Source: Clostridia bacterium (GTDB taxonomy: Bacteria; Bacillota; Clostridia; Christensenellales; Aristaeellaceae). From it: DNA of 38,316 nucleotides. A program made the position numbers and the translations under genes. The stretch spans positions 1 through 38,316 of the forward strand of contig JAFUOR010000107.1 of assembly GCA_017481825.1 (NCBI GenBank), read 5' to 3'. The notes beneath the pieces are model-generated. The model worked only from the letters and a program-made list of their open reading frames with translations, searched no databases and was not told the DNA's origin. Shown here piece after piece: positions 8,542 through 17,359 of this stretch; position 1 is the stretch's first letter; every line of letters begins with the position of its first letter.

Positions 8542-9876
8542 TTATTCGCGGCGCAGCGTCAGGGTGTGTTCCTCCTGTCCGATGCCGCGCAGGGTGAGCT
8601 CGGCAGCGTCGGCGGTGAAGGTGCACGCCGCATCAATGGTGAAAGGCCCCTGCAGATAGCGCACCAGCAGGCGCAGCGTGCCGTCCTGCATGCCGCAGGA
8701 GGACTGGATGGATTCGCTGTGCCTGACCTTTCCCATGGGGAAGGTGAATTGCTCATCCGTCAGGTCAAGGGTAACGTCTTCGGCCTCGACGGTCAGGGTG
8801 ACGCCCTCATGCCTGTAAACACTCGGGATGGGCACTGTGCCGTCATGGGTTGGCCATGGGTAGGCGAGGGCTTCCAGACGCGCCTGCAGCGCGGCCTGTT
8901 CGGCCTTGCTGGCGGCGTCCATGTCTGCGGCGGCGAAAAGGTGGTTGTAGATGCAGTCCAGCGCCTTGCCGATGTCCGGCACACCGGAAACGCAGCAGAC
9001 CACCATGTCTCGCTTTTCATCCACGATGCAGAACTGGGCAAACATGCCGTCGCCGCGGTAGCGGTCACCCGGACAGCGCCAGAACTGATAGCCGTAGCCT
9101 GCACCCCAGGAGTTCTCCGGCCAGGGGCCTTCGCCGTTGGTGTTGTCGATCTGGGAGATAGTGGCACGGTCGAGCCATTCGCGGGGGAGCACCTGCTTTC
9201 CGTCCCACATGCCCTTTTGCAGCAGGCACTGGCCGAAGGGGGCGATCTGCTCGCAGGAGAGCCATAGTCCCCAGCCGCCGACATTCACGCCCGCCGGGCA
9301 GCAGTCCCACTTGGGGATGCCCATGCCCAGGGGCTCAAACAGCCGGGGAACGAGGTAGTCCCGGCAGGTCATGCCGGTGACCTTCTGTACCATGCAGCTG
9401 ATCAGATAGGTGCCATGGCTGTTATAGTGGAAATGCGTGCCGGGCTGATGATCGCAGCCGCAGGCCAGAACGGCCTTGGCCCAGTCCTCGCCGTCAACGT
9501 TATCGGATTCCGGCTTCAGGCCGCTGCCCATGATGAGCAGATCGTGGAGGGTGATGGCACGCAGCCATTCCGACGGATTCTCCGGGAATTTCTCCGGCAG
9601 CACGTCAATGAGCTTTGTGTCCCATTGGAGCAATCCCTCCTGCACGGCAAAGCCTGCCGCGGCAGAGCAGAAGGATTTCGACAGGGAGAAGAGCATGTGG
9701 GGCGTGTGATCGTCATAGGGCGCGAAATTGATCTTCGCGGCGACCTGGCCGTGGCGCAGCACCCAGACGGCATGGTGCTCCAGCCCGGCTTCCTTCACAG
9801 CGTCCAGGTAGTTCAGGATTCCCCGGGAGGAAATGCCCGCATCCTCAGGGCGGGAAACGTAGGGAAGCATTTGCAT
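8542..9876 (-). CDS. Beta-lactamase-fold serine hydrolase (class C / esterase-like)
   Basis: A 444-residue protein without signal peptide. It has the serine beta-lactamase-fold motifs SxxK as SLSKSF (about residue 84) and YxN as HYNSHG (about residue 168), then the family's conserved EPLGM. After about residue 340 a C-terminal beta-rich domain of about 100 residues follows. Cytoplasmic members of this family are usually esterases or D-aminopeptidases rather than beta-lactamases. The substrate here is unknown. ATG 9876 has AGGAGG six bases upstream, so the longer frame to 10080 is rejected. It lies 26 bases downstream of the AraC regulator and is probably co-transcribed with it. Confidence 0.88.
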   Translation of the reverse strand: MQMLPYVSRPEDAGISSRGILNYLDAVKEAGLEHHAVWVLRHGQVAAKINFAPYDDHTPHMLFSLSKSFCSAAAGFAVQEGLLQWDTKLIDVLPEKFPENPSEWLRAITLHDLLIMGSGLKPESDNVDGEDWAKAVLACGCDHQPGTHFHYNSHGTYLISCMVQKVTGMTCRDYLVPRLFEPLGMGIPKWDCCPAGVNVGGWGLWLSCEQIAPFGQCLLQKGMWDGKQVLPREWLDRATISQIDNTNGEGPWPENSWGAGYGYQFWRCPGDRYRGDGMFAQFCIVDEKRDMVVCCVSGVPDIGKALDCIYNHLFAAADMDAASKAEQAALQARLEALAYPWPTHDGTVPIPSVYRHEGVTLTVEAEDVTLDLTDEQFTFPMGKVRHSESIQSSCGMQDGTLRLLVRYLQGPFTIDAACTFTADAAELTLRGIGQEEHTLTLRRE

Positions 9877-9902
9877 GGGATACCTCCTGTGAACGAACTG
9901 AT

Positions 9903-10781
9903 TTAAGAAGATACATTCGACCCGGCGGAGGAAAGTTCCTTCCATTTGGAAGGCGTCATGCCGGTGTGGCGGGAAAAGATCCGCAGAAAGTTCGAGTAAT
10001 CGTTGAAGCCACACCGATAGGCTGCCGCGCTGAAGGGTTCGCCCTCCTGAATGAGCTTCTTGGCGTATGCCACGCGGCACATGAGCACGTATTGGTAGAC
10101 GCTCACGCCCAGCGCATCGGCAAAGCGGTGGGACAGGTGGTGTTTGCTGACGTTGAAGCGGGCTGACAGCGCGTCGAGGGAGAATTCCTCTGTGAAGTGG
10201 GTTGCCAGGTAATGGCAGATCTTCTGGGGCAGGGGGTCGTCGGCGTGGTTGTTGACCTGCGGCTCCACGGCCTGACGGTTGGCCTGGCTGATGGTTCCCA
10301 TGATGACGCTCAGCGCGCCTGTGCTGATCAGTTTTTCAGCCGTGGGCTGGCTGGGGGTATCCGGGGAGATGTGGTTGATCTGCTCACGGATGGTCTTCCA
10401 GTGCTCCGGGGTCAGGCGCAGCTTGCGGCGATCCTGGGCGAATTTGTCCACCATGGAGTGCAGAGGCATGATGGAGCCGCCCAGCCGATCCAGCGCAGAG
10501 GCGGCGAGGCGGATGCACAGCCGCTCGTAACCTTGCAGGGGTTCCGGGCCGATCAGCCCATGGATGTGATAGGGCGGAAAGACATACACGCCCAGGGGCT
10601 GGAAGTTGTACACCTCCTGATTAAAGTATAGCTGATGTCCGCCGGAGACATGGATGAAGATCTCATAACAGTCGTGAAAGTGCAGACTGAAATCATCGAA
10701 GGTGTCATAGGTTCTGTAATCAATTTCGTAGCTCAGCGGAGGGCCTCCGATGAAGCGTGGGCCTTTGGGTGTGTGGGACAT
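9903..10781 (-). CDS. AraC-family transcriptional regulator with cupin-like sensor domain
   Basis: A 292-residue regulator. The N-terminal 130 residues form a cupin-like ligand domain (FSLHFHDCYEIFIHVSGG, FPPYHIHGL, with His residues typical of such sensors). The C-terminal 100 residues are the double helix-turn-helix of AraC/XylS proteins (ALSARFNVSKHHLSHRF, AAYRCGFNDYSNFLRIF, HTGMTPSKWKE). Start at 10781 has AAAGGAGG eight bases upstream; the frame running to 10904 crosses the promoter and is not used. It is likely the activator of the adjoining serine hydrolase and perhaps of the divergent adhesin gene, since both promoters lie in the same 217-base interval. The effector, probably a sugar or glycoside, is not identifiable. 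Confidence 0.9.
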   Translation of the reverse strand: MSHTPKGPRFIGGPPLSYEIDYRTYDTFDDFSLHFHDCYEIFIHVSGGHQLYFNQEVYNFQPLGVYVFPPYHIHGLIGPEPLQGYERLCIRLAASALDRLGGSIMPLHSMVDKFAQDRRKLRLTPEHWKTIREQINHISPDTPSQPTAEKLISTGALSVIMGTISQANRQAVEPQVNNHADDPLPQKICHYLATHFTEEFSLDALSARFNVSKHHLSHRFADALGVSVYQYVLMCRVAYAKKLIQEGEPFSAAAYRCGFNDYSNFLRIFSRHTGMTPSKWKELSSAGSNVSS

Positions 10782-10871
10782 GGATGGAACCTCCTTTGGG
10801 AAGAAAAAAACGGAAATCGCTGGAGATTTATGGGGCGGGCAGCGTTTTTGTAAAAAATCTGCTTTTTTGTC

Positions 10872-10900
10872 ATTATACAGCGATAATTGCATAAATGCAA
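10872..10900 (-). promoter_or_regulatory. Promoter of the araC-type/serine hydrolase operon
   Basis: Minus-strand TTGCAT (10900-10895), 17-base spacer, perfect TATAAT (10877-10872). The -35 is one arm of the inverted repeat TTGCAT-AA-ATGCAA at 10887-10900. Confidence 0.75.
10887..10900. promoter_or_regulatory. Candidate operator: inverted repeat overlapping the regulator's -35
   Basis: TTGCAT (10887-10892), two bases, ATGCAA (10895-10900): a perfect palindrome placed to block or modulate the regulator's own promoter. Binding protein unknown; autoregulation is inferred from position. Confidence 0.45.
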
Positions 10901-10933
10901 GCAAGAATTACAATGATCTTTTGGCATTTTGTG

Positions 10934-10942
10934 TGGTATACT
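10934..10942 (+). promoter_or_regulatory. Extended -10 promoter of the adhesin gene
   Basis: TGG followed by TATACT at 10937-10942 makes an extended -10. No recognisable -35 lies 17 bases upstream (TGATCT), which suits a promoter that needs an activator. Confidence 0.5.
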
Positions 10943-10998
10943 ATCGATGGTTTACTATGCCTATTTTATGGAAACCAAGGGTAAAAAGGATGATGCAG

Positions 10999-13900
10999 AT
11001 GTACACGAAGAAGACTCACTGGCTCAAGGCAATGACGGCGCTGCTGCTGTCCTTTGTCATGCTGCTTTCCGGTGTGGCGCTGCCCTCCCTGGCGGCGGAT
11101 GCGGCAGCAAGAACCGAGGCGGATTATGTCTACACGGATTATGACCTGGGTTATCATCTGGTGGACTTCCTGAACGGCTATAACATGCTGGCCTTTGGCA
11201 ACGCGACGATTGAAAATCACGTCATGGGCGCAGTGCTGGTTCAGGGCGGCTTCTCTGCCAAGTGGGGCTACTCTGACGGCGATAAGCTGCCGCCTACCTT
11301 CATCAAGGGCTATGTGTCCGGCGATGCTGTGTACAACAGCCGCGACAAGACCAATCCGCCCGTATATGTGGGCTCGGCCAATACTGTGACGCAGAGCGAC
11401 GGCCAGTACTATATCAACGGCGTGCCTGTCGGCTATGGCAAGAGCGCCGCCTATGTCAACGATCACTTCTTCAACTTCGGCGAGGCGTATGAGGTGATCA
11501 AGGCTGATGCTGCCACCATGCTGCGCCGCGGCAAGGTGATCACGCCCGACGCCAGTGGCACCATTACGGTCAATATCGGCGATAACGTGATTATCGAATC
11601 CCTGGACGGCGTGTCGCTGATCAACTTCGTGGGCGATCTGTCTCAGGAGGTCAACACCACCATCAACGTGACGGTCTCCGGCGACGCCTATATGCCCATG
11701 ATCAATTTCAACAACCAGCAGCCGGGCGTGGTGGAGCAGGACGAGAAGGGCACCGCCATCGTGTGGAACATCCCCAATGCGGGCTATGTCAAGCTGCCCA
11801 CGATGAACTGGGTGGGCCATGTTGTCGCGCCTGATGCCGACGTGCGGCAGGACAGCGGCAACTACAACGGCTGTATCATCTGTGACGACCTGTTTACCGC
11901 TGCCGAGGGCCACGTCTACCGCTACAACAGCCAGGATACCTCCTGGGACGTGGTGTTCAGCCTGGAGAAGATCTGGAACGACGGCAACGACGCTGATGGC
12001 ATCCGCCCCGATTCCATCGAGGTGCAGCTGCTGGCCGATGGTCAGCCCTACGGCAGTGTGGTGACGATCAAGCCCAATGCCAACGGCAACTGGTACCATG
12101 TCTGGCCTGAACTGCCCGAGACGGATGCGGACGGCAAGGTGATCACCTACTCGGTGCAGGAGATCAATGTACCTGAGGGCTATGAATCGACCTATATTCC
12201 CGAAACCCAGACCCTGATCAACGATCACGACTATGAGACCATCGATATCTCCGGTCGCAAGAACTGGCTGAATGAGGGCTACTGGGGCGCGTGGATCCGC
12301 CCGCGCAGCATCACCGTGCGATTGCTGGCCAACGGCAAGGAGATCGACAGCCAGACGATCAACACCTCCATTTGGGGCGGGAGCAACCGTTGGACGTTTA
12401 AGGATCTGCCCAAGTATGACAAGGGCGTGGAGATCAAGTACACCGTGGTCGAGGATCCGGTGGATGGCTATGTCGCTTCCTATCCCAGCGGCACCTATAA
12501 CATCGACAATACCTTTGGCGATACCGGCGTGAACATCAGCGGCGAAAAGATCTGGGACGATGACAACAACCGCGACGGCATCCGTCCCATCGAGGTGACC
12601 ATCGAGCTGTTGGCCAACGGCAGCGTAGCCCAGACCCGCGTGATCGACGCTAACGACAGCTGGCAGTATGCTTTCTCCAACCTGCCCAGCCGGGACTCCA
12701 ACGGCGACGCCATCACCTACACCGTGCGCGAGAAGGATACGCCCAAAGGATATGCCGTCTCTGTGGACGGCTACGACATCACCAATACCCACATTCCTGA
12801 AACGGTGGATCTCTCCGGCTCCAAGACCTGGGAGGACAATGGCAATCAGGACGGCAAGCGTCCCAGCAGCATCGAGGTCATCCTGCTGGCCGACCATGTG
12901 GAGGTTGCCCGTCAGACGGTGACTGCCGCCAACGGCTGGAAGTGGTCCTTCGAGGATGTGCCCAAGTATTACTGGGGCGATGAGATCACCTACACCGTGA
13001 CTGACGAGGTGACGGGTTATACCGCCGTGCCCAACGGCATGAACCTGACCAATATCCATGAGCCTGAAAAGATCACCGTCGCCGGCGTGAAGACCTGGGA
13101 CGATGACGACAATCAGGATGGCCTGCGTCCTGCGAGCATCACCATCAACCTGCTGGCGGACGGCGTGAAGAAGGACAGCGTTACCGTGCGTCCCGACGCT
13201 GATGGCAACTGGACGTATTCCTTCGCTGGCCTTGACAAGTACAAGGATGGCAAGGAGATCGTCTATACCATCACCGAGGATGCGGTGGCGGGCTATGAGA
13301 CCACCGTCGAGGGCTACGACGTGACCAACGGCCGTGAGAGCGAGAAGACCGAAGTATCAGGCGTGAAGACCTGGAACGACAACAATAATCAGGACGGCAA
13401 GCGTCCCGCGAGCATCACCGTCAACCTGCTGGCGGACGGCGTGAAGAAGGACAGCCTGACCGTCGAGCCTGGCGCTCAGGGCATCTGGTCCTACACCTTC
13501 AAGGATCTTGACAAGTACAAGGACGGCAAGGAGATCGTCTACACCGTGGAGGAGGAAGCCGTCACGGGGTACACGACCACCTACAACGGCTATAACATCA
13601 CCAACGCCTACATCACCGAAACCGTGGATCTGCTGGGCCGCAAGATCTGGGACGACAACGACAATCAGGATGGCCTGCGCCCTGCGCGCCTGGTCATCTA
13701 CCTGGTGAAGAACGGCGTGCGCACCGGCGAAACCCGCACTACCACCGCGGATCGCAACTGGTACTGGTCCTTTGAGGACATGCCCAAGTACGAGAACGGC
13801 AACGAGATTGTCTACTCCTTCGAGGAGGATGCAGTGCCCGGCTATACCGGCCCTGTCACTGCGGCGATCACCGACCTGCCCACCGGCTATGAAAGCTACA

Positions 13901-16900
13901 TCGGCATCCAGATGACCAACACCCATGTGTCCACCGAGGTGGAAATCGCAGGCGTGAAGACCTGGAACGATGCGGATAACCAGGATGGCAAGCGTCCTGA
14001 AAGCATCACCATCCGCCTGTGGCAGACCGTCGGTGCGGAGCATAAGGAGATTGCCTCCAAGACCGTGACGGCAGCTGACAACTGGGCCTGGAACTTCGGC
14101 AAGCAGCCGGAATATCAGGATGGACAGAAGATCACCTACACCATTACCGAGGATGTGGTTGATGATTACAGCGCTGTCATCAGCGGCTACGACGTGACCA
14201 ACAGCTACACCCCCAATCAGGTGAACATCACCGGCGTCAAGTACTGGAAGGACAATGACGATCAGGATGGCCTGCGCCCGGACAGCATCACTGTACACCT
14301 GTGGAAGCAGGTGGGCGATGCGGCGCCCGTGGAGATCGACAGCAAGGTCGTCACGGCGGCGGATGGCTGGAGCGGCACCTTTGCGAATCTGCCGGAGTAT
14401 GAAGGCGGCAAGAAGATCGTCTACACCATCACCGAGGATGCGGTGCCGGGCTATGAGTCCGTGGTCGATCAGTACGATCTGATCAACACCCACATTCCCC
14501 AGACGACCTCCGTCAGCGGCGTGAAGACCTGGAACGACGCTGACAACCAGGACGGCAAGCGTCCCGAGAGCATCACCATCCGCCTGTGGAAGCAGGTGGG
14601 CGATGCGCAGCCTGTTGAGGTGCGCTACGCCGTGACCACCCCGGCGAACAGCTGGAAGTGGAACTTCGTCGATTTGCCGGTGTATGAGAACGGTGAGAAG
14701 ATTACCTACACCATCACCGAGGACGCGGTTCCCGGCTATACCGCGCAGGTCAACGGCTATGACGTGATTAACAGCTACAATGTTGAGGAGACCTCCGTCT
14801 TCGGCAAGAAGACCTGGGATGACAATAACGACGCCGCAGGCCTGCGTCCGGACAGCATCACTGTCCGTCTGCTGGCGGATGGCGTGGAAGTGCAGAGCAA
14901 GATCGTGACCGAGGCCGACGGCTGGGCCTATACCTTCGACAAGCTGCCTAAGTACAAGGCAGGTGCGCTGATCAAGTACACCGTGACCGAGGATGCGGTG
15001 CCTGAGTATGTGACCGCCATCGACGGCTACAACATCATCAACACCTACCACGAGGGCGAGCTGGTGCTCACCGCCAGCAAGCTCATCAACGGCGTGCCTG
15101 CCGATGACAAGCATGACGGCATGTTCACCTTCGTTCTCAAGGAGGGCGATGCTGTTCTGCAGACCATCACCAACGACGGCTCTCTGGCGCAGTTTGCAGC
15201 CATTGAGTACAACATGGACGATGTCGGCAAGACCTTTACCTACACCGTGACCGAGACGGCGGTGCATGATGCCTACACCATGGACGCCTCCGAGTACGTG
15301 GTCACCGCGACGGTGGAGCGCGGCGCGAGCGGATTGACGGTGCATCATGCCATCACCCTGAACGGGGATTCCGTGAGCGCCATCACCTTCAACAACACCT
15401 ATCAGGCCCGCGCGTACCTGGGCATGTATGCCACCAAGAACGTCAACGGCCTGGTTCCCAACGAGTATCAGGTGTTCACCTTCGTGATCACCGATCCCAA
15501 CGACCTGGTGATGGCCACGGCCGAAAACGAGGGCGAGCACATCTACTTCCCCCCCATCGAGATCACCCAGGCCTCTGCCGGTTCCACCCTGACCTACTAC
15601 GTCGAGGAGGCCATGCTGGCCAGTGAGGATGAGGAGGCGGGCTATGTCCGCGATCCCGCGCGCTTCCTGCTGGAGGTGAGCGTCACCGATAACGGAGACG
15701 GCACGCTGACCCTTGCTCCCACCGTGACCCAGACCCTTACTGGCGTTACCCGCAGCCTGCCCACCGAGAAGGGCGAAAACGGTCTGGTGACCGTGGGCCG
15801 CGCGGGCGATACCGTTGGCTTCAACAACGGCTACAACGCCGCTGGTGCGCTGGTTCTCAAGGCGACCAAGACGGTCAATGGCGCTGTGCCTGCGGCTGGT
15901 CAGGTCTTCGAGTTTGAGCTGGTCGACCAGAATGGTCAGGTGCTGCAGACGGTAAAGAACACCGGCAGCGCCATCACCTTCGAGCCCATCCAGTACACCC
16001 TGGCGGATGTGGGTCAGGCGTACACCTACACCGTGCGCGAAAAGACTGCTTCCACCGATACCATGCTGGCCGACAGCCGCCAGTACAAGGTGACGGTGAC
16101 CGTGGCGGACGCTGGCAACGGTGCGCTGCGCGTGGGCCGCTCCATCGCGGTGGACGGCGTGGCGGTGAATGCCATCACTTTCAACAACACCGAGATGTCC
16201 GCCCTGAAGATTACCAAGCAGGTGGCGGGCGGCCCCTCCGGCGTGGTGTTCAACTTCAAGGTGACCCTGAAGGCCAGGAACGGCGCGACCCTCATCGGCG
16301 CCTATGCTGCCTCCGGCTCTGACGAGACCAGCGTGCGCAGCGGCGATGTCATCACCCTGGGCCACAACGAGACCCTGACCGTGACCGGCTTGCCCGTTGG
16401 CACCCAGTGGACGGTGGAGGAAATCGCGGACGCCCGTTACAGCACCACCGCCAATGCCATCCCCGGCCGCACGGCCAGCGGCACCATCGGCGAGGGCGGC
16501 GCCTCGGCAGCCTTCATCAACACCTATCGCCAGACCAGCTTCTACGTGACCAAGGTGTGGGAGGGCGAGCGTCAGGATAAGATTGAGCTGACCATCTACG
16601 CCGACGGCGTGAAGATGGATCCCCAGCCTGCATACGAGCAGGACGGCGATATCTATGCCTGGAGCGATCTGCCGGTCTACAACGACAAGGGCGAGCTGAT
16701 TGAGTACAGCGCGACGGAGAAGTACATGACTGGCTACACCACCATCTACGAGAACACCGGCGATTATACCGGCAAGACCGATCGCGTCTACAACGGCGGC
16801 ACCATCATCAACCGCGGCTCCACCTCTGTGAGCGTGCGCAAGGTATGGTCCGGCCTGAATGAAGGCCAGACGCCTCCGGCCATCCAGCTGACGGTTTACT

Positions 16901-17214
16901 GCAACGGCGAAAAGGTCAATCTGGCCCAGCCCGAGCCCGATAAGCACGGCTGGTACGTCTGGAACAACCTGCCCTACACCGTGGATGGCGAGGTTGCGGT
17001 CTACACCGTGGTGGAGACGCCCATGGAGGGCTTTGTGACCACCTATGACATGGTGGACGGCATTGATCCGGGCTGTGCCTACGACGGCGGTACGATCACC
17101 AACCATCAGGTTCCCGAAACGGGCGATGGTGCTCCGTTGGTAATGTGGATGGGCATGCTCCTCCTTGGCGCTGCGGGCATCCTGATGCTGGGTCTGCGTC
17201 GCAAGCACGCATAA
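10999..17214 (+). CDS. Giant LPXTG-type cell-wall adhesin: choice-of-anchor-A head, Cna-B repeats, pilin-like modules
   Basis: A 2071-residue surface protein. Residues 1-32 are a signal peptide; about 33-315 match the choice-of-anchor-A domain (LVDFLNGYNMLAFGNATIENH, GDNVIIESLDG). Residues about 316-1352 hold eleven Cna-B modules of 85-105 residues, each starting with a K-W pair (GVKTW), a DxxNQDGxRP turn, a central Glu and a closing ITN/VTN; Lys, Glu and Asn are the residues expected for isopeptide self-crosslinking. About 1353-1732 are three FctA/Spy0128-like pilin modules ending ITFNNT, 1733-1844 another pilin-type module, 1845-2036 two diverged Cna-B modules. VPETG (codons at 17110-17124), a hydrophobic helix and RRKHA form the sorting signal. 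The start has AAGG about nine bases upstream; ATG 10990 and 10993 are alternatives. The sortase follows directly. Probable role: stalk-like adhesion to host or fibre surfaces. Confidence 0.93.
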   Translation: MYTKKTHWLKAMTALLLSFVMLLSGVALPSLAADAAARTEADYVYTDYDLGYHLVDFLNGYNMLAFGNATIENHVMGAVLVQGGFSAKWGYSDGDKLPPTFIKGYVSGDAVYNSRDKTNPPVYVGSANTVTQSDGQYYINGVPVGYGKSAAYVNDHFFNFGEAYEVIKADAATMLRRGKVITPDASGTITVNIGDNVIIESLDGVSLINFVGDLSQEVNTTINVTVSGDAYMPMINFNNQQPGVVEQDEKGTAIVWNIPNAGYVKLPTMNWVGHVVAPDADVRQDSGNYNGCIICDDLFTAAEGHVYRYNSQDTSWDVVFSLEKIWNDGNDADGIRPDSIEVQLLADGQPYGSVVTIKPNANGNWYHVWPELPETDADGKVITYSVQEINVPEGYESTYIPETQTLINDHDYETIDISGRKNWLNEGYWGAWIRPRSITVRLLANGKEIDSQTINTSIWGGSNRWTFKDLPKYDKGVEIKYTVVEDPVDGYVASYPSGTYNIDNTFGDTGVNISGEKIWDDDNNRDGIRPIEVTIELLANGSVAQTRVIDANDSWQYAFSNLPSRDSNGDAITYTVREKDTPKGYAVSVDGYDITNTHIPETVDLSGSKTWEDNGNQDGKRPSSIEVILLADHVEVARQTVTAANGWKWSFEDVPKYYWGDEITYTVTDEVTGYTAVPNGMNLTNIHEPEKITVAGVKTWDDDDNQDGLRPASITINLLADGVKKDSVTVRPDADGNWTYSFAGLDKYKDGKEIVYTITEDAVAGYETTVEGYDVTNGRESEKTEVSGVKTWNDNNNQDGKRPASITVNLLADGVKKDSLTVEPGAQGIWSYTFKDLDKYKDGKEIVYTVEEEAVTGYTTTYNGYNITNAYITETVDLLGRKIWDDNDNQDGLRPARLVIYLVKNGVRTGETRTTTADRNWYWSFEDMPKYENGNEIVYSFEEDAVPGYTGPVTAAITDLPTGYESYIGIQMTNTHVSTEVEIAGVKTWNDADNQDGKRPESITIRLWQTVGAEHKEIASKTVTAADNWAWNFGKQPEYQDGQKITYTITEDVVDDYSAVISGYDVTNSYTPNQVNITGVKYWKDNDDQDGLRPDSITVHLWKQVGDAAPVEIDSKVVTAADGWSGTFANLPEYEGGKKIVYTITEDAVPGYESVVDQYDLINTHIPQTTSVSGVKTWNDADNQDGKRPESITIRLWKQVGDAQPVEVRYAVTTPANSWKWNFVDLPVYENGEKITYTITEDAVPGYTAQVNGYDVINSYNVEETSVFGKKTWDDNNDAAGLRPDSITVRLLADGVEVQSKIVTEADGWAYTFDKLPKYKAGALIKYTVTEDAVPEYVTAIDGYNIINTYHEGELVLTASKLINGVPADDKHDGMFTFVLKEGDAVLQTITNDGSLAQFAAIEYNMDDVGKTFTYTVTETAVHDAYTMDASEYVVTATVERGASGLTVHHAITLNGDSVSAITFNNTYQARAYLGMYATKNVNGLVPNEYQVFTFVITDPNDLVMATAENEGEHIYFPPIEITQASAGSTLTYYVEEAMLASEDEEAGYVRDPARFLLEVSVTDNGDGTLTLAPTVTQTLTGVTRSLPTEKGENGLVTVGRAGDTVGFNNGYNAAGALVLKATKTVNGAVPAAGQVFEFELVDQNGQVLQTVKNTGSAITFEPIQYTLADVGQAYTYTVREKTASTDTMLADSRQYKVTVTVADAGNGALRVGRSIAVDGVAVNAITFNNTEMSALKITKQVAGGPSGVVFNFKVTLKARNGATLIGAYAASGSDETSVRSGDVITLGHNETLTVTGLPVGTQWTVEEIADARYSTTANAIPGRTASGTIGEGGASAAFINTYRQTSFYVTKVWEGERQDKIELTIYADGVKMDPQPAYEQDGDIYAWSDLPVYNDKGELIEYSATEKYMTGYTTIYENTGDYTGKTDRVYNGGTIINRGSTSVSVRKVWSGLNEGQTPPAIQLTVYCNGEKVNLAQPEPDKHGWYVWNNLPYTVDGEVAVYTVVETPMEGFVTTYDMVDGIDPGCAYDGGTITNHQVPETGDGAPLVMWMGMLLLGAAGILMLGLRRKHA
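13069..15050 (+). repeat. Tandem Cna-B coding repeats with near-identical copies
   Basis: Within the adhesin gene seven consecutive modules start near 13069, 13348, 13621, 13936, 14218, 14503 and 14788 (spacing about 270-315 bases). GGCGTGAAGACCTGGAACGA recurs exactly at the head of three of them (near 13360, 13950 and 14518). The modules from 13936 and 14503 are nearly the same over their first 80 bases. Those from 14218 and 14503 share an exact copy of AAGCAGGTGGGCGATGCG. This points to recent duplication or gene conversion. Confidence 0.85.
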
Positions 17215-17239
17215 AGGATTTGCTGACGCAACCACTTTT

Positions 17240-17271
17240 GCGGCACAGCTACTGATGGGTGGCTGTGCCGC
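17240..17271 (+). terminator. Hairpin between adhesin and sortase genes, attenuator or weak terminator
   Basis: Ten-base perfect stem GCGGCACAGC (17240-17249) with GCTGTGCCGC (17262-17271) and a 12-base loop, not followed by a T-run. It may partly stop transcription or stabilise the adhesin mRNA end so that less sortase is made. Confidence 0.5.
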
Positions 17272-17359
17272 CTGTTCATACAGGAAAAGATTCTCACTGG
17301 CAGGGAAAGACTGCGCTGACCGCGAAAGAATGAGTAAAGCCATGAAGGAGGTGAGGCCC

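Noticed and set aside
8542-9876. Calling the serine hydrolase an antibiotic-resistance beta-lactamase
   Set aside because: No signal peptide and the motif context is that of general esterase-like serine hydrolases.
10966-13059. A 697-codon minus-strand frame opposite the adhesin N-terminus
   Set aside because: Same codon-bias shadow; the His/Val/Gly/Ala-rich composition is typical of antisense reading.
13069-15050. Regular repeats considered as a CRISPR array
   Set aside because: The roughly 280-base period keeps one reading frame and encodes Cna-B domains; there are no short repeats with unique spacers.
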